From Scenedesmus sp. ARA3 (taxonomy: Eukaryota > Chlorophyta > Chlorophyceae > Sphaeropleales > Scenedesmaceae): a stretch of 64,000 nucleotides of DNA. Location of the stretch: contig RWJK01001447.1 of the NCBI GenBank assembly GCA_004335835.1, forward strand, positions 57,832 to 121,831. Direction: 5' to 3'. The position numbers and the translations under genes are program-made. The notes under the pieces are model-generated. The model ran no database searches, was not told the DNA's origin, and worked only from the letters and a program-made list of their open reading frames with translations. Shown here one piece after another: positions 35,101 to 44,600 of this stretch. The stretch's first letter is position 1, and every line of letters starts with the position of its first letter.

Positions 35101-37128
35101 ATGTTGCCTGCTGCATCTGCTGTGCCCCTTTTTCAATCGGCTGCTGTTATGTTGCTGCTTTTGCTCAACGTTCTGTGCATCAGGCGGCCTGGATGACCTG
35201 CTAGGAGGCCTAGATGTGGCTCCAGCAGCAGCAGCAGCCCCACCAGCAGCAGCACCCACAGCAGCAGCAGCAGCAGCAGCAGACCCCTTCGACTTGCTAG
35301 GGGGCATGGCAGCAGCAGCGCCAGCAGCAGCAGCAGCAGCGCCGAGCCTGCCGCAGCTGCTGGGCGGGGAGAAGGGCAAGGGGCTGACTGTGTATGGCCA
35401 GCTGCAGCGAGTGGGAGGGCGCGTGGTGTACCAGCTGCATGTCAACAATGGCTCAGCAACCAGCGTGGATGGGCTGATGCTGCAGGTGAGAGGGCTGGCT
35501 GCTGTGCTTGTGCGATGCAGCTGCAGGCAGTTGCTGTGTGCGGGCGGCAATGTTGTTTGTCTATGCAGTGACAGTGAGGGCGCCGGCAGGCTGCGGTTAC
35601 AGAGATACAATGACTGCGGTTACAGAGATACAATGACGGGCTGTGTCACCGCTCGCAGTGTTGTGTCTGTTGGGTGTGCAGCAGCAGTAGTAGCCAGCAG
35701 CATCGCGCACAGACCAGCAGCTGTGTCTCTATATTGTAGCTTAGCAATCAAAATGTGCGTGTGGCTGCTGCAGGTGAACAACAACAGCTTTGGGCTGGCG
35801 CCTGCAGATCAGAACGTGGCTGTGGGGACGCTGGCCCCGGGCGCCCGCGGCAGCGCGGCAGTGCCTATGGCCTACAACCCTGCCAAGCTGGCGCAGGGCC
35901 CCGCAAACATGAAGCTGCAGGTGCGTTGTTACATTGCAGCAACCCCTGCATAGCGCATGGCATGTGGGCAGCTGTGCGCATGTGTGGCTCTGATGACAAG
36001 TTCACCTCTTTTCACCTGGGTAGGCGATGTGCTTGCATTGCTGCTGCTAATTGCTGCCTCCGCGTAGCACTGCTCCCCGCCACCAACTCTCCGACCTCAT
36101 GCCTCTGCTTTGCCCCCACATCTTAATTGCAGGTGGCCATGCGCAGCAACCAGCTGGGTGTGTTTTACTGGGACGACAACATCCCACTGGCTCCGCTGCT
36201 GGAAGAGGGCGGCACAATTGATGGCCAGGCCTTTTTAGCGGCTTGGCGTGGCCTGCCTCAGGAGGCAGTGCAGAAGCTGGATGTTACCATTGCAGATGTT
36301 GAGGCAGCCAAGGCGCGGCTGGGGGCAGTGAACCTGTTCGTGCTGGCGCACCGGCCGGTGAGTGTGCGGTGGTGGTTCGTGGGGGTACCGCAGTGCGTGT
36401 CAAAGCCTGCTTAATGGCGCTTGGCATGTGTTGGTGGCGTGGGGCAGTTAACCTGTTTGTGCTGGCGCATCGGCCGGTGAGTGTGCCACTGATGTGGTGG
36501 TGGAGTGTAGTGGGGTGTGAGAGTGCAGCAGTTGCATGCGCTGTCTGTGGTTGCGGCTGCTTTGCTTGTGGCGCCTTGTGTTTGTGTGGGTTACCCTAGC
36601 GTGTGCGCTGGGCAGGCTGTGGTGTACAATGTGGTGTTGTTGGTATTTGAAGGCACTGATGTTTTCATGCAAGTGTTTTGTGCTCAACGTCAGCAGTAGG
36701 CAGGCCATGGTGTTTGTGGTTTCAGGTGGTCTGAACACAAGCTACCTGTAACTACAACCAGCAAAGCCTGCTCAATGTGCTGCTAGAGTGTTGCTGCTGC
36801 TGCGCCTGTGCCCTGCTGTATGTAGTGTTTAACACGCTCAGATCAGCACACGCGCTGTTGTGTGATCTTCTTCCCCTCACTTGTCTCAATAATCATTGTT
36901 TGATGTTGACGCTGCGTGTCGCCGCTGCTGCTGCTGATGTTTTACGTGCAGGTGCCTGGCACGGGCCAGGATGCGCTGTACGTCACTGGGCGCGTGTTTG
37001 GGTCCACGCAGGTGCTGCTGGAGCTGCGGCTGATGCGCGGCACACCAGGCGTTGATGTGTCATTCAAGAGTGAGCGGCAGGAGCTGGCGGCTGCGGTGTT
37101 TGCTGTGGTGCGCAGCAGCCTTACGTGA
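29153..37128 (+). CDS. AP-1/AP-2 complex beta-adaptin
   Basis: This is the large beta subunit of a clathrin adaptor complex, acting at the trans-Golgi or plasma membrane. Exon 1 (29153-29189) encodes [13 protein letters not shown] and joins the exon from 29281 ([23 protein letters not shown]). The trunk is highly conserved: [96 protein letters not shown]. An Ala/Pro-rich hinge has repeated Asp-Leu-Leu-Gly motifs ([22 protein letters not shown]), which resemble clathrin-binding sites. The C-terminal ear ([22 protein letters not shown]) ends near 37125. Estimated length is near 900 aa, normal for the family. AP-1 and AP-2 beta cannot be separated by eye, and algae and plants often share one beta. 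Several introns carry exon-edge duplications. Confidence 0.95.
31231..31338 (+). repeat. Long imperfect inverted repeat (foldback) in beta-adaptin intron
   Basis: Arms at about 31231-31278 and 31291-31338 are near-complementary. CATCTGCAAGGTTCGATTGC pairs with GCATTCGAACCGTGCAGATG, and the outer parts also pair. The loop is about 12 bp. It could be a MITE-like foldback element or an RNA hairpin. Confidence 0.75.
31521..32060 (+). repeat. Array of decoy 3' splice sites copied from the next exon head
   Basis: The true exon starts at 32038 (GTGGTGCTGCGCATGATGGA). Copies with their CAG acceptor lie at 31525, 31730, 31836 and 31943. Copies two to four repeat with a 106-107 bp period and share the intron spacer (TCGCCACACATCAC, AGCACACCTAAACAT). 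The second copy has an in-frame TAG and the first has lost three bases. Confidence 0.9.
32721..32770 (+). repeat. Intronic copy of a beta-adaptin exon tail
   Basis: The exon tail at 32632-32686 (GAGTTCAAG ... GTGCGCAAG plus GTGAG donor) recurs with a 6-bp internal deletion and a few changes. The copied donor is intact. Confidence 0.9.
35592..35637 (+). repeat. Perfect 23-bp tandem repeat in beta-adaptin intron
   Basis: Two identical adjacent copies start TGCGGTTACAGAGATACAAT. They lie between the SVDGLMLQ and VNNNSFGL exons and span no exon edge. Confidence 0.9.
36441..36485 (+). repeat. Intronic copy of a beta-adaptin exon tail
   Basis: The exon tail and donor at 36322-36366 (encoding [11 protein letters not shown], then GTGAGTGTG) recur 119 bp downstream with three substitutions. 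All are synonymous if the copy is read in the same frame. Confidence 0.9.
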
Positions 37129-38369
37129 GGGATGTGATGCGTACACATTTTGTGAGTTGTGCGTGCTCTGCACCCGTGCAATGAGGCATTGTATTGCATG
37201 TGCAATCATGTGTGGCTGCTGCAGCTGCTGTGCATGTGCAGCAAGAGCTGTTGGGGCGGATGCACAGGGTTTTTTCCGAGTTGCGCATGTGCATCACACG
37301 TTCTGTTTATGTCAGCTCCGTACACTATGCATGTAACCTACGTCCACAAATGGATGGTTTGGCGTGTTATGTTGTGACTACACGTCACACTTCAAGTGTG
37401 ACACTTATGTACTTTTGACCGAGGTGGCCACAGAGGCTGCTTGTCGAAAACTCAATCCAAAATTAAATCAACAGCCACTGTTAATCATGTGCCTGCGCAC
37501 AACATGGGCAACCCAAACTGATGGTGTCACACGATGATACGGTATCACAAGGCGCGGCACATGCTGTCACAGCCAAACCTGCATTGATGGCTGCATAAAC
37601 ACTGCTCATTTGCTGCATTCTTGAAAGCGAACCCAATGTGTTTCAGCCAGCAGTAGCTTTAAGGGTAAGGCCATAGTATTGATACTACTGCAAGATATTC
37701 TGCACACCTCGAAGCATTGCAAACTCAACTGCACAAGAACATCTCAACTGCAGCAGCTGCGGCTGCCGCAGCCAGTGAGCTGTCATGCATTGCTGCGACT
37801 CCAACACAAATCATGGGCAAGACTTTGTACAAATGCATGCACAGCATACGCATATGCACCTTACTTCGTGCGCGCCTCAGGCAGGGCCATCATGGCAAGC
37901 TTGATGGCAAGCATCATCATGCATCTTAGCCGCCACATACGTAAGCAAACACAAATCGCAATCAGTTCCATCAGCTTAGCAACATCTTGTAAGAAATGCA
38001 GCAAAACTTGTTGTTTGCAACACACACCAAGCATTGCTGACAGACTTCCATACGCATTTGCGACAGAGTGTAGACAAGATCTTGCCACAAAGGGTCACAT
38101 GTGTTGCCATCACTCGACAAGGAAGCAAGCTAGATGCTGAGACCTTTATTGGACGATCTGCAGCAGAAAACACCGCACTGCCAGTGCAACCAGCATCAGA
38201 CATCTGCGCCAGTTGCCATTGGCGCGCAAAGAGCTTTGCACCCTCCCACGACCGCACATCACCCTTGTCACGGCATGGGCCACCGACTGCATCAAGCTCG
38301 TGATGTTGCAATACAAGCAGTAATGCCATGTGGCTGCGTACAGCCGTTAGTCGGCCTTCATACTCTTGC
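37129..38369. other. Convergent 3' intergenic region (beta-adaptin / HHE protein)
   Basis: About 1.2 kb lie between two gene ends. TGTAA at 37332-37336 is a candidate polyadenylation site for beta-adaptin. No coding gene is evident. Confidence 0.5.
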
Positions 38370-41323
38370 CTAGGCGGCCCCCAGGCCCTCCCCGGGCACC
38401 CTCAGTGGCTCATCAGGCGCCCCAGCAGGCGCCAGCGCCGCAATGCTTGCAGGAACCGGCCTGAACTTCACATCGCCGCTATCTGCTGCCGCTGCAAAGC
38501 CCCCACCCGCACTGTCAGCGGCGCTGCTGTCACCGCCCACACCAGTTAGATCACCTGGCATGCCTCCTGCTGCTCCTAGCGCATCATCTTCTGCTGCTAC
38601 ATCATTATCCTGCTCCAGCTCTCCACTCATCCCTATGTCCATCCCCACATCCATCCCTGATAAGCCATCATCAACCATGCCAGCTCCTGCATCTGCAGGT
38701 GTAAGGCGGCCCATATCTGCATCTGCTGCTGCTTCCATATCGCCAGTAGCAGCAGCAGAAGGAGCTCCGCTGACTGTGTTCACAGGCGTGCCCTGCACAA
38801 TGCCAGCTGCAGCATCTGATGCCTGCTGCAGGGACTCCAGCGATGGGCTGGCTGGTGCTGCTGCAGGCGGTGGCGGGCCAGCGGCTGCTGTTGCTGCTGC
38901 TGCCACGCCTGCTGCGGTGCCTTGCATTGCTGCTGTGACGAGGGGGCTCAGGCCAACTGAAAGCAGCAGCAGCAGCAAGCAGCACCAGCAGCAGCAAGGA
39001 TTGTCAGCAGTGGAGCAATATATGTACAAGAAACAAGGACCGTTACAGAATGCATCACCCGAGAGTCATGCACAGAAAAGCCATCCATGTGGGCACTGGT
39101 GATAGCTGTGCCTGACAGCCCGCCTTTCAGCAGACCCTGCTGCTAAGGAGCCCCGCGCTGCGACAGCTGCTGCCGGCTGCCGCCAGTTGCTGCTGCCAGC
39201 TGTCACCTGATGTGGGCACCAGTGAGGGCATGCGCGCCTGGTCCAGCGCCACGTCCACCTGCTTGGCTGCAGCAAAGGTGGTCTCGCAGAAGGGCGGCAG
39301 GTTGGCGGCCTCGGGGTGGGGCCGCGTGGGGGCGCGCACCTGTTAGGAAAGCACCCCGGGAGCGTTGCAGGGGCCGGCAGCGCAGGGGCAAAGCAGGCGA
39401 CACGTGTCAAGTGTGTGTGATGCCTGTTGTGTGCGGTACAAGGGCGCTGCAAGCGGCTCAGATATGGATCATGTTGTATCATGTGCAAGTGAGTGCTGTG
39501 AGATGGTTATCGTGATTTGATTGTCTGCTGCTCACCTTGGCCGCCTCAAACTGTATGCCCAGTTGCAGCTGCGTCTCTGCGTTCAGCACGGCGGCCAGCT
39601 GCGGCAGCAGCCCCGCCTCCTCCTCCTGGCAGCAGGACGGGAGGGGCAGCAGAAAACAGTTGCTCAGCCCATGCAGTATGCGGCAAGCAGCTGTGCAACC
39701 GAAGTCTGGGCTTCAGCACTGCCGGACTTGTTCTGCACGGAGGATTCACGCAGGATCGTGCGTGACAGCTGCTGTCAAGAAAGCAGCAGGAGATGCAATG
39801 CAGATGTCAACAGGCGACATGCAGTTGCCTAATGCTTAACAGCAGCCCCCACACACGTGCACACTGCACACACTCAACACGCCTGCGCACCTGCATGTGT
39901 GCCATTGTGGCGTCCATGGTGCCGCGCAGCTGCATGTCGAAGCTTGGGTCTGAGACAGCCATGGTGTCAAGTGTGGCCAGCATGGACTTCATGCCGGCGT
40001 GCTCGCCCAGCAGCTGGTCGGCAGCAGCTGCACCCAGCGTGGAGCGCACCACTGCAGCAGAGCAGCACATGTATGCGGCACAGCAGCAGGTGGTTGGCGG
40101 CAGCAGCAGTGCAGCAGGTGCCGTCGAGGCTGCAGATGTGAGGCTACATGTGTGAGAAGGCAGGTGGAGCATAAGTAGTGGCATGTGGTTAAAGAGGACA
40201 TGTGCGAGATTGTGTGTGTTATGTCCAAGGCATGCATCACAATGCAGAACTGCTGGTGGACAGTAGGGCAAGGCTGTGCTGTTGACCTGGGCAGCATGCA
40301 TTGCTGTAGCAGCTGCTGCTGAGCATCACCTGGGTACACCACCATCTCTTCTTTTGCTGCATGCGATGACAGCGCCTGCAGCACAGCGCACAGCACGCAG
40401 ACCAGAAACAGAGCATACATATTGTGTGACCACTTGCTGCAGTGCAGCGAGTCTGGTGCAGCAGTTCATGCCCTCTGTGGCGCGAATGAACTGTGAGGCA
40501 CCAGCACCCGTGTGCACACCAAGCCAGCCACAGTTATGACCACTGCACACCTGCACAGCTGTCCTTTTACCTGCACTGTCTGCAGCAAAGGCATATGCCA
40601 TGCATGGCTGCTGCGGGTGCGTGATGACATCATCATTGCAGCAGCAGGCAGCCTCACCATGATCATGTCCCAGGCCAGCAGCTGCTTGGCATCCAGAGAC
40701 ACTGCTGGCGACTTGTAGGCATCGTACATGGCACGCACCTGCAGCAGCAGCAGCATGGTGGTGCATGGTGCATGGTGGTGCATGGTGCATGGTGCATGGT
40801 GGTGCATGGTGCATGGTGCATGGTGCATGGTGGTGCAGCCAATTGTCAAGACAATGTGCCACACTTCCGGTGAGCAGCGGTGTGGCCAGCTCAGCGCTGC
40901 TGCAGTGCATTGCCTGCATGAATTGCAGCAGCCAGCATGGCACCTTCCTAGTTGCAACTGGAGGTGATACAGCACCGTGCTCTGTGGCACAGTTTGCTTT
41001 GGGAATGCCAGCAACCTGATTCCTGTCATGCGTGTCCAGTGTTTGCACTGCTGCAGCGGTGGATGATTTGCAGCTGCAGCACTACAGTGATGTGCAGCTG
41101 CTTGCATGCTGGATCCTGCTTGCTTGCTTGCATGTGTGTATACAGTCTACTTGCTGGTCAAACTTACGCAGTTGTGGTCCAGCACAATGAGGTGCAGCAG
41201 GTTCATGCTGACAGGTGTTGCTATGCTGGCCAATCCTGCAGCCTCGCTCATGTTCTGAGCCATGATTGCTGCTGGCACTTGCTCAGCCTGCATGTGCGCA
41301 GTGGTCATGGCCACGTCTGCCAT
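38370..41323 (-). CDS. Hemerythrin-like (HHE) domain protein with acidic low-complexity tail
   Basis: At least seven exons join in phase where checked (41168-41323, 40658-40738, then about 40332-40376 and onward). The HHE helices read LLHLIVLDHNCVRAMYDAY, LSSHAAKEEMVVYP, LLGEHAGMKSMLATLD and TMAHMQEEEAGLLPQL. They supply the His/Glu pattern of a non-heme di-iron hemerythrin site. Such domains bind O2, iron or reactive species; a role in redox or metal sensing is inferred only. After the four-helix unit comes a Pro-rich stretch (VRAPTRPHPEAANLPPF). The last exon (38370 to about 38964) is an Ala/Gly/Asp/Met-rich disordered tail with many acidic residues. The start at 41323 (MADVAMTTAHMQ) was chosen for its fit to the domain; the frame extends upstream to 41566, so a longer N-terminus is possible. 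Confidence 0.85.
40754..40836. repeat. CATGGTG minisatellite in HHE-gene intron
   Basis: About ten copies of GCATGGT, with GTG insertions every two to three units, lie immediately upstream (in transcript sense) of the acceptor of the VRAMYDAY exon. Confidence 0.9.
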
Positions 41324-41636
41324 GGTGACCGTAAGTCGTGGAGACTTGCGCACGATCAAGAGCCGAAATGAGATCAGCACCCAGCTGTTCTGGAGGTAAA
41401 GCTGGGTATGAAAGACACGTGTGTTCTGCGAATGCCTTTTGTATTTGTGAATTGATGTTCTATGTTTGTTCACAAATCGATGGTTGTGGTATGCAATACC
41501 GTTTGCTGCGTGTGCAGTTGGTGTCATTGACGACATCGAGTCACACCGGCGAATAATCTTGGACATGAGCGTTTGTCAGCTCGTTATGATACGTGTACCT
41601 AGCAACCGCCTTTTCAGTGCTTCATCTCACTAGTTC
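41324..41636. promoter_or_regulatory. Divergent promoter region (HHE protein / P450)
   Basis: About 310 bp separate the proposed starts of two head-to-head genes. I see no clear TATA box. If the longer HHE N-terminus is real, the shared region shrinks to about 70 bp. Confidence 0.4.
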
Positions 41637-44600
41637 ATGTTTGTTTTTGGACTTGTCGATCTTGTCGATCCTGAGACGTCGTTCCTGCGTGCGTACATAA
41701 CGCCAGCAGTACAGCTGCGAGAAGCAAGCAAACTCGGCAGGACTGGAGCAAAGATCGCGGCGTCTGCAGCGGTGAACGTCCGACAAGGTACGTCGAGCGC
41801 GGTAGCAGCAGCAGCGGCAGCAGTAGGTGCAGCAGCTCTGCATGCACAGAGCCTGCCTGCTGCACATGCTCAGGCCTGAGACATGTCTCTCAGCCAAGCA
41901 CAAGCAGCAGCACAAACAGGGTTCTAATACGCACGGTCAAGTCACGAATGTGCCGACATGTATCCATATCAAGCACAAACGTGTCTTCGTGCTTGTTGCG
42001 CGTAGTGCCGCACTGTATTTGGGGCCGGCCCCGCCTCCTTGCACCTCTCCTTCAGTCCACCAGCATGGGCTAGCGCCTTGCTCAACGCAGCTGCGTGCTG
42101 CAGGCCTGCACCAACATTCACAGCAACACTATTCGTGTTCTGCGCTGATTGTGTAAAGATATGGTCCAGCTGCCTCTCGCTTGCACTCTTCTCTGGCTCC
42201 CTGCCTCATGTGATGTGCACCTGTGCCGCCTGTTGTTACACGTGCTGCCACCTGCCACATCACCAACCAGATGTCGCTGGGTGCGGGCGAGGAGGTGCGC
42301 TTCTACCTCAACCTGCTGCGCAACAACTGGCTGGGGCCCAAGTTTGACCTGCTCAAGATCCCAGGGCCACCGGGCTACTGGGGCGCAGGTGAGGCAGCGG
42401 CAGACATATCTGCGCCAGCTGGCGCAAAGCCACAGACTGTGGGTCCATGGTTGAAAATGCTCCTAGCAGCAGACAGTCAGCTGCTCAGCTGCTGAGCACG
42501 CATCGCCAGCCAACATGCGTCCAACGAAAGAAAATGCCATTGCTCAGCTGGCTACACAACACTAGATGCCTACACATGTGTCAAATACAGCTGTTTCCAC
42601 TGCCATGCATGCAACCGCCTGCTGCGCACAATGCATCCCCTTGGACAATGTTTCACCAAACACTGAACCCCACCACGCCTGCCGTTATGCCCTGCTATGC
42701 CCCACCCCCCAGGCCACATCCCCTACCTGATGCGCCCCGACTTCCACGGCAGCTAATGTCACTGACAATGCGTTGCAGCGACAGGTCGCCAGTTTCCCCT
42801 ATAGCATATCATCAACACCCAACCACACTCAGGTGCCGCTTCCTTACAAAGGCTGTGTTTGCGCTCACTGTCGCCTCCTTTTGCACCAACCTGCAGGCCA
42901 CATCCCCTACCTGATGCGCCCAGACTACCACGTGCAGGCGCTGGAGTGGGCCAACAAGTATGGAGGCATCTGCAGGTTCAGCCTGGGAGGGCAGCACATC
43001 GTGCTGGTGTCAGACCCGGCGCTGGTGCAGACGCTGCTGGGGCGGGGGCCCGGCAGCCTGCCGCGCAAGTGAGTGCAGGCGAGGGTCCAAGAGCAGCCTG
43101 AGTGCAGCCATGACACAGGGTAGACAGTATAGTCTGATGAGGTGCAGTCCAGCAGCTGGTTGAGATGCTGCGTGGGCAAGCTTACCAAGGCTGTGGAGCA
43201 CTAGTAATTGGCAGAAACAGAGCAGCATCGCCATGCCGATGCGGCATCTGGCAGCTTGCTGCAGCCTGTCAGCCATGTCTTTGCAGCTCCAGCCTACTGC
43301 TGACACTCGCTGCATTTGCCACCTGCAGTCCGCACACCTGCCGCTGCTGCATTGCCTTCCCTGGTGCATTGGCCGCCAGTTCTTCGACCTGGCCACCAAT
43401 CACCACTGAGATGGCTACTGCAGCAGCTTTGATGGTTGCTGCAGCCGCCATCTGCATGCCACCTGCCCCTGCTGCTGCACTGGCCGCCAGGTGCAATGGC
43501 CACCAGTCCTTGCATTTGTTGCTGACATCTGCTGCCTGTGCACTCGTCTGCGTGTGGCTGCACTTGCCTCCAGGTGCATCGGCTACCAGTTCTTTGACCT
43601 GGCCACCAACCACCTGGGCAGGCGCAGCTTCTTCACCACCACCGATGAGGAGCAGTGGCTGCTCATACGCAAGGGCACAGCACAGGCCTTCTCACAGGCC
43701 AACATCAGGTGGGCACAGAATCGGTTGCAGCCATGAACAGCGGGTGCAGCTTCAACGAAGTTAGACAAGCAAGCTTGCAGCGCTTCTGATGCTGGCCACT
43801 GCAAGTCAGCAGGCTTTGGCTGCAGCCTGGTGGATGGCTGGCTTGCTGCAAAGCCCAAGGCACTGCTGCATGCATGCACAGCCTCAATCAGGCCTGACTG
43901 TGTGTGTTAACACAGCATGATGCTCTGCTGCCTCGCGCTTCCACGTGCGTTGCTGCAGGCGCTACTTCACGTGTGCGCTGAAGCACGCGCAGGAGCTGGC
44001 TGATCAGGTCAAGATCACAGCAGCCACCAGCAGGGCGGGCTGCGTGGAAATGCAGGAGCAGGTGCGCTTTTATGCCAAGTTCATCCGTAATAACAAAAAT
44101 TAGCTGTGCCAGAATGCAACTGTAGGGCACCAGGAGCAGGTGCGCTGCCCACAACACAGTTACTCGGTCCTAGGGCTCGCCTGTCTTGGCTCACCGGTCG
44201 TCCATGCAGCGCCTGCAGCACTAACTGGCAATTCCTGGCAGCTATTCATATTGATGCTCATGGCCCTGTGCTGTATCCACTCAAACACTACAACTGCTGC
44301 CCACTCACCCACACACACTCACCGCAGGTGGAGATGATGCTGCTTGATGTGTTCCTTGAGGGCCTGTTTGAGGTTGATCTGCGTCGCGTGAACAGCGAGG
44401 ACATCAGCCACGCCATGAACACGGTGCTGCTGGAGGCCAACGAGCGCATCAAGTTCCCGCTGCGCAAGATGTTCGTCAACCTGGTCAGCCCACGGGTGAG
44501 AAGACTTTGCTACTTGAGCATTGTTTCTATGTGCTGGCATGTTGTGCATTGCATCAAGTTCCCGCTGCGCAAGATGTTCGTCAACCTGGTCAGCCCGCGG

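Noticed and set aside
40754..40836. CRISPR-like array
   Set aside because: The repeats are 7-10 bp and contiguous, with no spacers, in a eukaryotic intron. It is an ordinary minisatellite.
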